A stretch of DNA of 49,928 nt from positions 1 through 49,928 of the forward strand of contig NW_003142659.1 in the NCBI RefSeq assembly GCF_000003605.2, given 5' to 3'. This document shows positions 1 to 11,631 of this stretch, piece by piece (within the stretch, counting starts at the first letter, position 1; the number at the start of each line of letters is the position of its first letter). The notes under the pieces were generated by a model that was not told where the DNA came from, did no database searches, and worked only from the letters and a program-made list of their open reading frames with translations. Both the position numbers and the translations under genes were made by a program. Source of the DNA: Saccoglossus kowalevskii (taxonomy: Eukaryota; Hemichordata; Enteropneusta; Harrimaniidae).

Positions 1-890
1 TCAGTTGGCTTGATGATGTAAACCTCTCAACTAATGTGTCTGGCATATTAACGTGTTACTGGAATTTCTCTGTTGGCTTGATGCTGTAAACCTCTGAAAT
101 AATATGTCTGGTACATGAACGAGTTACTGGAATTTCTCTGTTGACTTGATGACGTGAACGTCTCAACTAATATGTCTGGTATATTAACGTGTTGTTGGAA
201 TTTCTCTGTTGACTTGATGCTGTAAACGTCTCAACCAATATGTCTCGTATATGAACGTATTACTGGAATTTCTCTATTGACTTGATGCTGTAAACGTCTC
301 AATTAAAATGTCCGGTATACGAACGTGTTACTCGGATTTCCCTGTTGGCTTGATGCTGTAAACCTCTCAACTAATATGTCTGGTATATGAACGTGTTACT
401 GGAATTTCTCTGTTGACTTGATGCTGTAAACGTCTCCACTAATATGTCTGGTATATGATCATGTTACTGGAATTTCTCTGTTGGCTGTTGTAATCACCTC
501 AATATGTCTGGTATATGAACGTATTACTGGAATTTCTCTGTTGGCTTGATGCTGTAAACGTCTCAATTAATATGTCTGGTATATGAATGTGTTACTGGAA
601 TTTCTCTGTTGACTTGATGCTGTAAACCTCTCAACTAATATGTCTGTATATGAACGTGTTATTGGAATTTCTCTGTTGACTTGATGCTGTAAACGTCTCA
701 ACTAATATGTCTGGTATATGAATATGTTCCTGGAATTTCTCTGTTGACTTGATGACGTAAACGTCTCAACTAATATGTCTGGTATATTAATGTGTTACTG
801 GAATTTCTCTGTTGACTTGATGCTGTATACGTCTCAAATAATATGTATGGTATATGAACGTGTTACTGGGATTTCTCTGTTGGCTTGACG
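1..890 (+). repeat. Left-edge repeat segment, copy 1 of a 1.4-1.5 kb duplication
   Basis: This segment is repeated almost exactly from 1488. The offset is 1487 bp at the GGCTGTTG 60-mer (483 and 1970) and at TTGATGATGTAAA near the start, then 1420 bp at AATATGTTCC (721 and 2141) and GTATGG (845 and 2265). The 67-bp change in offset is one monomer missing from the second copy. In the first copy that monomer has a 1-bp deletion (TGTCTGTATA near 643). Monomers here mix features of both main types and carry more private changes (GTCCGGTATACG, TTACTCGG, GTCTCCACTAA) than the blocks that follow. The opening bases TCAGTTGG differ by one base from the usual TCTGTTGG. Confidence 0.85.
464..523 (+). 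repeat. 60-bp monomer variant (first of six)
   Basis: TTACTGG landmarks at 464 and 524 give a 60-bp monomer. The part that normally reads GGCTTGATGCTGTAAACG is replaced by the shorter GGCTGTTGTAATCACC, followed directly by TCAATATG. The same form occurs with GGCT at 483, 1970, 16997, 29689, 39201 and 41433. These six fall into three pairs at offsets 1487, 12692 and 2232, each matching a larger duplication. They are therefore copies carried along by block duplication, and good markers for tracing it. Confidence 0.9.
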
Positions 891-1487
891 CTGTAAACGT
901 CTCAACTAATATGTCTGGTATATGAATGTGTTACTGGGATTTCTCTGCTGGCTTGATGCTGTAAACGTCTCAACTAATATGTCTGGTATATGAATGTGTT
1001 ACTGGGATTTCTCTGCTGGCTTGATGATGTAAACGTCTCAACTAATATGTCTGGTATATGAACGTGTTACTGGGATTTCTCTGTTGGCTTGATGCTGTAA
1101 ACGTCTCAAATAATATGTCTGGTATATGAACGTGTTACTGGGATTTCTCTGTTGGCTTGATGCTGTAAACATCTCAATTAATATGTCTGGTATATGAACG
1201 TGTTACTGGGATTTCTCTGTTGGCTTGATGCTGTAAACATCTCAACTAATATGTCTGGTATATGAATGTGTTACTGGGATTTCTCTGCTGGCTTGATGCT
1301 GTAAACGTCTCAACTAATATGTCTGGTATATGAACGTGTTACTGGAATTTCTCTGTTGACTTGATGCTGTAATCATCTCAACTAATATGTCTGGTATATG
1401 AACGTGTTACTGGGATTTCTCTGTTGACTTGATGACGTAAACGTCTCAACTAATATGTCTGGTATATTAACGTGTTGTTGGAATTTC

Positions 1488-2310
1488 TCTGTTGACTTGA
1501 TGATGTAAAACTCTCAACTAATGTGTCTGGCATATTAACGTGTTACTGGAATTTCTCTGTTGGCTTGATGCTGTAAACCTCTGAAATAATATGTCTGGTA
1601 TATGAACGAGTTACTGGAATTTCTCTGTTGACTTGATGACGTGAACGTCTCAACTAATATGTCTGGTATATTAACGTGTTGTTGGAATTTCTCTGTTGAC
1701 TTGATGCTGTAAACGTCTCAACCAATATGTCTCGTATATGAACGTATTACTGGAATTTCTCTATTGACTTGATGCTGTAAACGTCTCAATTAAAATGTCC
1801 GGTATACGAACGTGTTACTCGGATTTCCCTGTTGGCTTGATGCTGTAAACCTCTCAACTAATATGTCTGGTATATGAACGTGTTACTGGAATTTCTCTGT
1901 TGACTTGATGCTGTAAACGTCTCCACTAATATGTCTGGTATATGATCATGTTACTGGAATTTCTCTGTTGGCTGTTGTAATCACCTCAATATGTCTGGTA
2001 TATGAACGTATTACTGGAATTTCTCTGTTGGCTTGATGCTGTAAACGTCTCAATTAATATGTCTGGTATATGAACGTGTTACTGGAATTTCTCTGTTGAC
2101 TTGATGCTGTAAACGTCTCAACTAATATGTCTGGTATATGAATATGTTCCTGGAATTTCTCTGTTGACTTGATGCTGTAAACGTCTCAATTAATATGTCT
2201 GGTATATTAATGTGTTACTGGAATATCTCTGTTGACTTGATGCTGTATACGTCTCAAATAATATGTATGGTATATGAACGTGTTACTGGGATTTCTCTGT
2301 TGGCTTGATG
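1488..2310 (+). repeat. Left-edge repeat segment, copy 2
   Basis: Second copy of the 1-890 segment. It keeps its private variants: the 60-mer at 1970, GTCTCCACTAA, GTCCGGTATACG and TTACTCGG. One 67-bp monomer present in copy 1 is absent here, so this copy is shorter by exactly one repeat. Its end runs into the 1224-bp higher-order units, whose first recognisable marker is AATATGTTCC at 2141. Confidence 0.85.
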
Positions 2311-3364
2311 CTGTAAACGTCTCAACTAATATGTCTGATATATGAACGTGTTACTGGAATTTCTCTGTTGACTTGATGCTGTAAACATCTCAACTAATAT
2401 GTCTGGTATATGAATGTGTTACTGGGATTTCTCTGCTGGCTTGATGCTGTAAACGTCTCAACTAATATGTCTGGTATATGAACGTGTTACTGGGATTTCT
2501 CTGTTGGCTTGATGCTGTAAACGTCTCAAATAATATGTCTGGCATATGAACGTGTTACTGGGATTTCTATGTTGGCTTGATGCTGTAAACATCTCAATTA
2601 ATATGTCTGGTATATGAACGTGTTACTGGGATTTCTCTGTTGGCTTGATGCTGTAAACATCTCAACTAATATGTCTGGTATATGAATGTGTTACTGGGAT
2701 TTCTCTGCTGGCTTGATGCTGTAAACGTCTCAACTAATATGTCTGGTATATGAACGTGTTACTGGAATTTCTCTGTTGGCTTGATGCTGTAAACATCTCA
2801 ACTAATATGTCTGGTATGTGAACGTGTTACTGGGATTTCTCTGTTGGCTTGACGCTGTAAACGTCTCAACTAATATGTCTGATATATGAACGTGTTACTG
2901 GAATTTCTCTGTTGACTTGATGGCATAAACGTCTCAACTAATATATCTGGGATATGAACGTATTACTAGAATTTCTCTGTTGGCTTGATGCTGTAAACGT
3001 CTAAATTTATATGCCTGGTATATGAACGTGTTACTGGGATTTCTCTGTTGGCTTGTTGCTGTAAACATCTCAACTAATATGTCTGATATATGAACTTGTT
3101 ACTGGAATTTCTCTGTTGACTTGATGGCATAAACGTCTCAACTAATATATCTGGTATATGAACGTATTACTGGAATTTCTCTGTTGGCTTGATGCTGTAA
3201 ACGTCTAAATTAATATGCCTGGTATATGAACGTGTTACTGGGATTTCTCTGTTGGTTTGATGCTGTAAACCTCTCAACTAATATGTCTGGTATATGAACG
3301 TGTTATTGGAATTTCTCTGTTGACTTGATGCTGTAAACGTCTCAACTAATATGTCTGGTATATT
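2141..3364 (+). repeat. 1224-bp higher-order unit, copy 1 (18 monomers)
   Basis: The unit is set by variants that recur exactly 1224 bp apart: AATATGTTCC (2141, 3365, then AATACGTTCC at 5813), GAATATCTCT (2221, 3445, 4669, 5893) and GTATGG (2265, 3489, 4713, 5937). 1224 is 18 x 68, so the unit contains only standard-length monomers. Type A markers inside it include CTGATATATG, TTTCTATGTTGG, GATGGCATAAAC, ATATCTGGGATATG, GTCTAAATTTATATGCC and GGCTTGTTGCTG, always in the same order. This is a classical higher-order repeat, in which monomers within a unit differ but units match. Confidence 0.92.
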
Positions 3365-4588
3365 AATATGTTCCTGGAATTTCTCTGTTGACTTGATGCT
3401 GTAAACGTCTCAATTAATATGTCTGGTATATTAATGTGTTACTGGAATATCTCTGTTGACTTGATGCTGTATACGTCTCAAATAATATGTATGGTATATG
3501 AACGTGTTACTGGGATTTCTCTGTTGGCTTGATGCTGTAAACGTCTCAACTAATATGTCTGATATATGAACGTGTTACTGGAATTTCTCTGTTGACTTGA
3601 TGCTGTAAACATCTCAACTAATATGTCTGGTATATGAATGTGTTACTGGGATTTCTCTGCTGGCTTGATGCTGTAAACGTCTCAACTAATATGTCTGGTA
3701 TATGAACGTGTTACTGGGATTTCTCTGTTGGCTTGATGCTGTAAACGTCTCAAATAATATGTCTGGTATATGAACGTGTTACTGGGATTTCTATGTTGGC
3801 TTGATGCTGTAAACATCTCAATTAATATGTCTGGTATATGAACGTGTTACTGGGATTTCTCTGTTGGCTTGATGCTGTAAACATCTCAACTAATATGTCT
3901 GGTATATGAATGTGTTACTGGGATTTCTCTGCTGGCTTGATTCTGTAAACGTCTCAACTAATATGTCTGGTATATGAACGTGTTACTGGAATTTCTCTGT
4001 TGGCTTGATGCTGTAAACATCTCAACTAATATGTTTGGTATGTGAACGTGTTACTGGGGTTTCTCTGTTGGCTTGACGCTGTAAACGTCTCAACTAATAT
4101 GTCTGATATATGAACGTGTTACTGGAATTTATCTGTTGACTTGATGGCATAAACGTCTCAACTAATATATCTGGGATATGAACGTATTACTAGAATTTCT
4201 CTGTTGGCTTGATGCTGTAAACGTCTAAATTTATATGCCTGGTATATGAGCGTGTTACTGGGATTTCTCTGTTGGCTTGTTGCTGTAAACATCTCAACTA
4301 ATACGTCTGATATATGAACGTGTTACTGGAATTTCTCTGTTGACTTGATGGCATAAACGTCTCAACTAATATATCTGGTATATGAACGTATTACTGGAAT
4401 TTCTCTGTTGGTTTGATGCTGTAAACCTCTCAACTAATATGTCTGGTATATGAACGTGTTACTGGGATTTCTCTGTTGGTTTGATGCTGTAAACCTCTCA
4501 ACTAATATGTCTGGTATATGAACGTGTTACTGGGATTTCTCTGTTGGCTTGATGCTGTAATCATCTCAACTAATATGTCTGGTATATG
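3365..4588 (+). repeat. 1224-bp higher-order unit, copy 2
   Basis: Matches copy 1 monomer for monomer for most of its length. Near the end (about 4400-4580) the monomer with GTCTAAATTAATATGCC is missing and an extra monomer of the GTTTGATGCTGTAAACC kind is present, so the total length stays at 1224. Single-base differences from copy 1 include ACTGGGGTTTC near 4053, GATTCTGTAAAC near 3948 and TATGAGCGTG near 4246. Loss plus gain of one monomer within the unit suggests local conversion or crossover after the units formed. Confidence 0.9.
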
Positions 4589-5812
4589 AACGTGTTACTG
4601 GGATTTCTCTGTTGGCTTGATGCTGTAAACGTCTCAACTATTATGTCTGGTATATTAATGTGTTACTGGAATATCTCTGTTGACTTGATGCTGTATACGT
4701 CTCAAATAATATGTATGGTATATGAACGTGTTACTGGGATTTCTCTGTTGGCTTGATGCTGTAAACGTCTCAACTAATATGTCTGATATATGAACGTGTT
4801 ACTGGAATTTCTCTGTTGACTTGATGCTGTAAACATCTCAACTAATATGTCTGGTATATGAATGTGTTACTGGGATTTCTCTGCTGGCTTGATGCTGTAA
4901 ACGTCTCAACTAATATGTCTGGTATATGAACGTGTTACTGGGATTTCTCTGTTGGCTTGATGCTGTAAACGTCTCAAATAATATGTCTGGTATATGAACG
5001 TGTTACTGGGATTTCTATGTTGGCTTGATGCTGTAAACATCTCAATTAATATGTCTGGTATATGAACGTGTTACTGGGATTTCTCTGTTGGCTTGATGCT
5101 GTAAACATCTCAACTAATATGTCTGGTATATGAATGTGTTACTGGGATTTCTCTGCTGGCTTGATGCTGTAAACGTCTCAACTAATATGTCTGGTATATG
5201 AACGTGTTACTGGAATTTCTCTGTTGGCTTGATGCTGTAAACATCTCAACTAATATGTCTGGTATGTGAACGTGTTACTGGGATTTCTCTGTTGGCTTGA
5301 CGCTGTAAACGTCTCAACTAATATGTCTGATATATGAACGTGTTACTGGAATTTCTCTGTTGACTTGATGGCATAAACGTCTCAACTAATATATCTGGGA
5401 TATGAACGTATTACTAGAATTTCTCTGTTGGCTTGATGCTGTAAACGTCTAAATTTATATGCCTGGTATATGAACGTGTTACTGGGATTTCTCTGTTGGC
5501 TTGTTGCTGTAAACATCTCAACTAATATGTCTGATATATGAACGTGTTACTGGAAATTCTCTGTTGACTTGATGGCATAAACGTCTCAACTAATATATCT
5601 GGTATATGAACGTATTACTGGAATTTCTCTGTTGGCTTGATGCTGTAAACGTCTAAATTAATATGCCTGGTATATGAACGTGTTACTGGGATTTCTCTGT
5701 TGGTTTGATGCTGTAAACCTCTCAACTAATATGTCTGGTATATGAACGTGTTATTGGAATTTCTCTGTTGACTTGATGCTGTAAATGTCTCAACTAATAT
5801 GTCTGGTATATG
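4589..5812 (+). repeat. 1224-bp higher-order unit, copy 3
   Basis: Third unit, with the same monomer order. The first monomer has AACGTGTTACTGGG where units 1 and 2 have AATATGTTCCTGG, so the variant that opens the unit was overwritten. The rest tracks unit 1 closely, including GTATGG at 4713, the GGTATGTGAACG monomer near 5262 and ATATCTGGGATATG near 5391. Confidence 0.9.
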
Positions 5813-6752
5813 AATACGTTCCTGGAATTTCTCTGTTGACTTGATGCTGTAAACGTCTCAATTAATATGTCTGGTATATTAATGTGTTACTGGAATATCT
5901 CTGTTGACTTGATGCTGTATACGTCTCAAATAATATGTATGGTATATGAACGTGTTACTGGGATTTCTCTGTTGGCTTGATGCTGTAAACGTCTCAACTA
6001 ATATGTCTGATATATGAACGTGTTACTGGAATTTCTCTGTTGACTTGATGCTGTAAACATCTCAACTAATATGTCTGGTATATGAATGTGTTACTGGGAT
6101 TTCTCTCCTGGCTTGATGCTGTAAACGTCTCAACTAATATGTCTGGTTTATGAACGTGTTACTGGGATTTCTCTGTTGGCTTGATGCTGTAAACGTCTCA
6201 AATAATATGTCTGGTATATGAACGTGTTACTGGGATTTCTATGTTGGCTTGATGCTGTAAACATCTCAATTAATATGTCTGGTATATGAACGTGTTACTG
6301 GGATTTCTCTGTTGGCTTGATGCTGTAAACATCTCAACTAATATGTCTGGTATATGAATGTGTTACTGGGATTTCTCTGCTGGCTTGATTCTGTAAACGT
6401 CTCAACTAATATGTCTGGTATATGAACGTGTTACTGGAATTTCTCTGTTGGCTTGATGCTGTAAACGTCTCAACTAATATGTCTGATATATGAACGTGTT
6501 ACTGGAATATCTCTGTTGACTTGATGGCATAAACGTCTCAACTAATATATCTGGGATATGAACGTATTACTAGAATTTCTCTGTTGGCTTGATGCTGTAA
6601 ACGTCTAAATTTATATGCCTGGTATATGAACGTGTTACTGGGATTTCTCTGTTGGCTTGTTGCTGTAAACATCTCAACTAATATGTCTGATATATGAACG
6701 TGTTACTGGAATTTCTCTGTTGACTTGATGGCATAAACGTCTCAACTAATAT
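5813..6752 (+). repeat. 1224-bp higher-order unit, copy 4, truncated
   Basis: Opens with AATACGTTCC and follows unit 3 until about 6460. There one monomer, the GGTATGTG one, is absent: CTGGGATATG lies at 6551 against 5395 in unit 3, an offset of 1156, which is 1224 minus 68. The unit breaks off at about 6752, where GTCAGGTATATGAATG starts another type A block. Small private changes include TTTCTCTCCTGG near 6105 and GGTTTATGAACG near 6146. Confidence 0.87.
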
Positions 6753-7500
6753 GTCAGGTATATGAATGTGTTACTGGGATTTCTCTGCTAGCTTGATGCT
6801 GTAAACGTCTCAACTAATATGTCTGGTATATGAACGTGTTACTGGGATTTCTCTGTTGGCTTGATGCTGTAAACGTCTCAACTAATATGTCTGGTATATG
6901 AACGTGTTACTGGGATTTCTCTGTTGGCTTGATGCTGTAAACATCTCAACTAATATGTCTGGCATATGAACGTGTTACTTGGATTTCTCTGTTGGCTTGA
7001 TGCTGTAAACATTTCAACTAATATGTCTGGTATATGAATGTGTTACTGGGATTTCTCTGCTGGCTTGATGCTGTAAACGTCTCAACTAATATGTCTGGTA
7101 TATGAACGTGTTACTGGGATTTCTCTGTTGGCTTGATGCTGTAAACATCTCAACTAATATGTCTGGTATATGAACGTGTTACTGGGATTTCTCTGTTGGC
7201 TTGACGCTGTAAACGTCTCAACTAATATGTCTGATATATGAACGTTTTACTGGAATTTCTCTGTTGACTTGATGGCATAAACGTCTCAACTAATATATCT
7301 GGTATATGAACGTATTACTGGAATTTCTCTGTTGGCTTGATGCTGTAAACGTCTAAATTAATATGCCTGGTATATGAACGTGTTACTGGGATTTCTCTGT
7401 TGGCTTGATGCTGTAAACCTCTCAACTAATATGTCTGGTATATGAACGTGTTACTGGGATTTCTCTGCTGGCTTGATGCTGTAAACGTCTCAACTAATAT
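6753..7500 (+). repeat. Type A block shared with the right end of the array
   Basis: Eleven 68-mers starting at CAGGTATATGAATG (6755). The same series occurs at 39702 (offset 32947, confirmed by AACGTTTTACTGG at about 7241 and 40188), at 41934 and, with changes, at 47282. Markers in order are TTACTTGGATTTC, GGCTTGACGCTG, CTGATATATG, GTTTTACTGG, GATGGCATAAAC, ATATATCTGG and GTCTAAATTAATATGCC. Its end marks the switch from the 68-mer-only left part to the 64-mer-containing central part. Confidence 0.88.
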
Positions 7501-7542
7501 GTCTGGTATATGAACGTGTTACTGGAATTTCTCTGTTGACTT

Positions 7543-8486
7543 GATGCAGTAAACGTCTCAACTAATATGTCAGGCATATGAACATGTTACTGGAATTTCT
7601 CTGTTGGCTTGATGCTGTAAACATCTCAATATGTCTGGTATATGAACGTGTTACTGGGATTTCTCTGTTGGCTTGATGCTGTAAACCTCTCAGCTAATGT
7701 GTCTGGCATATGAACGTGTTACTGGGATTTCACTGTTGGCTTGATGCTGTAAACCTCTCAACTAATGTGTCTCGCATATGAACGTGTTACTGGAATTTCT
7801 CTGTTGGCTTGATGGCGTAAACGTCTCAACAAATATGTCTGGTATATGAACGTGTTACTGGGATTTCTCTTTTGACTTGATGCTGTAGACGTCTCAACTA
7901 ATATGTCTGATATATGAAAGTATTACAGGAATTTCTCTGGTGGTTTGATGCTGTAAACGCCTAAATTAATATGTCTGGTATATGAACGTGTTACTGGGAT
8001 TTCCCTGTTGGCTTGATGCTGTAAACCTCTCAACTAATATGTCTGGTATATGAACGTGTTACTGGGATTTCTCTGTTGGCTTGATGCTGTAAACGTCTCA
8101 ACTAATATGTCAGGCATATGAACATGTTACTGGAATTTCTCTGTTGGCTTGATGCTGTAAACATCTCAATATGTCTGGTATATGAACGTGTTATTGGAAT
8201 TTCTCTGTTGACTTGATGCTGTAAACGTCTCAATTAATATGTCTGGTATATGAACGTGTTACTGGAATTTCTCTGTTGACTTGGTGCTGTAAACCTCTCA
8301 ACTAATATGTCTGGTATATGAACGTGTTATTGGAATTTCTCTGTTGACTTGATGCTGTAAACGTCTCAACTAATATGTCTGGTATATGAATATGTTACTG
8401 GAATTTCTCTGTTGACTTGATGACGTAAACGTCTCAACTAATATGTCTGGTATATTAATGTGTTACTGGAATTTCTCTGTTGACTT
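7543..8486 (+). repeat. 944-bp type B higher-order unit, copy 1
   Basis: Unit from GATGCAGTAAACG (7543) to the next GATGCAG (8487). GAAAGTATTACAGG recurs at the same spacing (7916 and 8860). 944 is 12 x 68 + 2 x 64, fourteen monomers. Monomer markers in order are GTCAGGCATATGAACATG, the 64-mer CATCTCAATATG, ATTTCACTGTTGG, GTCTCGCATATG, GATGGCGTAAACG, CAACAAATATG, TTTCTCTTTTGAC, TGTAGACGTC, GAAAGTATTACAGG, CTCTGGTGG and CGCCTAAATTAATATG. This ordered series is the core of every type B block downstream. Confidence 0.88.
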
Positions 8487-9434
8487 GATGCAGTAATCGT
8501 CTCAACTAATATGTCAGGCATATGAACATATTACTGGAATTTCTCTGTTGGCTTGATGCTGTAAACATCTCAATATGTCTGGTATATGAACGTGTTACTG
8601 GGATTTCTCTGTTGGCTTGATGCTGTAAACCTCTCAACTAATGTGTCTGGCATATGAACGTGTTACTGGGATTTCACTGTTGGCTTGATGCTGTAAATCT
8701 CTCAACTAATGTGTCTCGCATATGAACGTGTTACTGGAATTTCTCTGTTGGCTTGATGGCGTAAACGTCTCAACAAATATGTCTGGTATATGAACGTGTT
8801 ACTGGGATTTCTCTTTTGACTTGATGCTGTAGACGTCTCAACTAATATGTCTGGTATATGAAAGTATTACAGGAATTTCTCTGGTGGTTTGATGCTCTAA
8901 ACGCCTAAATTAATATGTCTGGTATATGAACGTGTTACTGGGATTTCCCTGTTGGCTTGATGCTGTAAACCTCTCAACTAATATGTCTGGTATATGAACG
9001 TGTTACTGGGATTTCTCTGTTGGCTTGATGCTGTAAACGTCTCAACTAATATGTCAGGCATATGAACATGTTACTGGAATTTCTCTGTTGGCTTGATGCT
9101 GTAAACATCTCAATTAATATGTCTGGTATATGAACGTGTTACTGGAATTTCTCTGTTGACTTGGTGCTGTAAACCTCTCAACTAATATGTCTGGTATATG
9201 AACGTGTTATTGGAATTTCTCTGTTGACTTGATGCTGTAAACGTCTCAAATAATATGTCTGGTAAATGAACGTGTTACTGGAATTTCTCTGTTGACTTGG
9301 TGCTGTAAACCTCTCAACTAATATGTCTGGTATATGAACGTGTTATTGGAATTTCTCTGTTGACTTGATGCTGTAAACGTCTCAACTAATATGTCTGGTA
9401 TATGAATATGTTACTGGAATTTCTCTGTTGACTT
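8487..9434 (+). repeat. 948-bp type B higher-order unit, copy 2
   Basis: The next GAAAGTATTACAGG is at 9808, 948 bp after 8860. 948 is 13 x 68 + 64: one 64-mer has been replaced by a 68-mer, seen as CATCTCAATTAATATG near 9107 where copy 1 has CATCTCAATATG. The second half contains three-monomer repeats of the TTGGTGCTGTAAACC kind and the private variant GGTAAATG at 9261 and 9465, 204 bp (3 x 68) apart. A matching pair lies far away, at 45120 and 45324. Confidence 0.82.
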
Positions 9435-11091
9435 GATGACGTAAACGTCTCAATTAATATGTCTGGTAAATGAACGTGTTACTGGAATTTCTCTGTTGAC
9501 TTGGTGCTGTAAACATCTCAATATGTCTGGTATATGAACGTGTTACTGGGATTTCTCTGTTGGCTTGATGCTGTAAACCTCTCAACTACTGTGTCTGGCA
9601 TATGAACGTGTTACTGGGATTTCACTGTTGGCTTGATGCTGTAAACCTCTCAACTAATGTGTCTCGCATATGAACGTGTTACTGGAATTTCTCTGTTGGC
9701 TTGATGGCGTAAACGTCTCAACAAATATGTCTGGTATATGAACGTGTTACTGGGATTTCTCTTTTGACTTGATGCTGTAGACGTCTCAACTAATATGTCT
9801 GGTATATGAAAGTATTACAGGAATTTCTCTGGTGGTTTGATGCTGTAAACGCCTAAATTAATATGTCTGGTATATGAACGTGTTACTGGGATTTCCCTGT
9901 TGGCTTGATGCTGTAAACCTGTCAACTAATATGTCTGGTATATGAACGTGTTACTGGGATTTCTCTGTTGGCTTGATGCTGTAAACGTCTCAACTAATAT
10001 GTCTGGCATATGAACGTGTTACTGGGATTTCACTGTTGGCTTGATGCTGTAAACCTCTCAACTAATGTGTCTGGCATATGGACGTGTTACAGGAATTTCT
10101 CTGTTGGCTTGATGCTGTAAACGTCTCAACTAATATGTCTGGTATATGATCATGTTACTGGAATTTCTCTGTTGGCTTGATCTTTTAAACATCTCAATAT
10201 GTCTGGTATATGGACGTATTACTGGAATTTCTCTGTTGGCTTGATGCTGTAATCGTCTCAATTAATATGTCTGGTATATGAACGTGTAACTGGAATTTCT
10301 CTGTTGACTTGATGCTGTAAACGTCTCAATTAATATGTCTGGTATATGAACGTGTTACTGGAATTTCTCTGTTGACTTGGTGCTGTAAACCTCTCAACTA
10401 ATATGTCTGGTATATGAACGTGTTATTGGAATTTCTCTGTTGACTTGATGCTGTAAACGTCTCAATTAATATGTCTGGTATATGAACGTGTTACTGGAAT
10501 TTCTCTGTTGACTTGGTGCTGTAAACCTCTCAACTAATATGTCTGGTATATGAACGTGTTATTGGAATTTCTCTGTTGACTTGATGCTGTAAACGTCTCA
10601 ACTAATATGTCTGGTATATGAATATGTTACTGGAATTTCTCTGTTGACTTGATGACGTAAACGTCTCAACTAATATGTCTGGTATATTAATGTGTTACTG
10701 GAATTTCTCTGTTGACTTGATGCAGTAAACGTCTCAACTAATATGTCAGGCATATGAACATGTTACTGGAATTTCTCTGTTGGCTTGATGCTGTAAACAT
10801 CTCAATATGTCTGGTATATGAACGTGTTACTGGGATTTCTCTGTTGGCTTGATGCTGTAAACCTCTCAACTAATTTGTCTGGCATATGAACGTGTTACTG
10901 GGATTTCACTGTTGGCTTGATGCTGTAATCCTCTCAACTAATGTGTCTCGCATATGAACGTGTTACTGGAATTTCTCTGTTGGCTTGATGGCGTAAACGT
11001 CTCAACAAATATGTCTGGTATATGAACGTGTTACTGGGATTTCTCTTTTGACTTGATGCTGTAGACGTCTCAACTAATATGTCTGGTATAT
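9435..11091 (+). repeat. Type B mosaic with first five-monomer cassette
   Basis: The type B series resumes at the 64-mer near 9510, reaches GAAAGTATTACAGG at 9808, and is followed by the first copy of the GATGTTTTAAAC-type cassette (here GATCTTTTAAAC, at 10179). After the cassette come two tandem copies of a TTGGTGCTG two- to three-monomer module (about 10330-10590), then GATGCAG at 10719. The interval between GAAAG marks at 9808 and 11092 is 1284 bp, which equals a type B core plus the inserted cassette and module. Confidence 0.8.
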
Positions 11092-11631
11092 GAAAGTATT
11101 ACAGGAATTTCTCTGGTGGTTTGATGCTGTAAACGCCTAAATTAATATGTCTGGTATATGAACGTGTTACTGGGATTTCCCTGTTGGCTTGATGCTGTAA
11201 ACCTCTCAACTAATATGTCTGGTATATGAACGTGTTACTGGGATTTCTCTGTTGGCTTGATGCTGTAAACGTCTCAACTAATATGTCAGGCATATGAACA
11301 TGTTACTGGAATTTCTCTGTTGGCTTGATGCTGTAAACATCTCAATATGTCTGGTATATGAACGTGTTACTGGGATTTCTCTGTTGGCTTGATGCTGTAA
11401 ACCTCTCAACTAATGTGTCTGGCATATGAACGTGTTACTGGGATTTCACTGTTGGCTTGATGCTGTAAACCTCTCAACTAATGTGTCTCGCATATGAACG
11501 TGTTACTGGAATTTCTCTGTTGGCTTGATGGCGTAAACGTCTCAACAAATATGTCTGGTATATGAACGTGTTACTGGGATTTCTTTTTTGACTTGATGCT
11601 GTAGACGTCTCAACTAATATGTCTGGTATAT
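11092..11631 (+). repeat. 540-bp eight-monomer unit (7 x 68 + 64)
   Basis: GAAAGTATTACAGG at 11092 and 11632 bracket eight monomers with a single 64-mer (CATCTCAATATG near 11339). This is the commonest spacing between GAAAG marks in the window, exactly 540 bp eight times. This copy ends with TTTCTTTTTTGAC (six T) near 11582, a one-base variant also found at about 24137. Confidence 0.9.
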
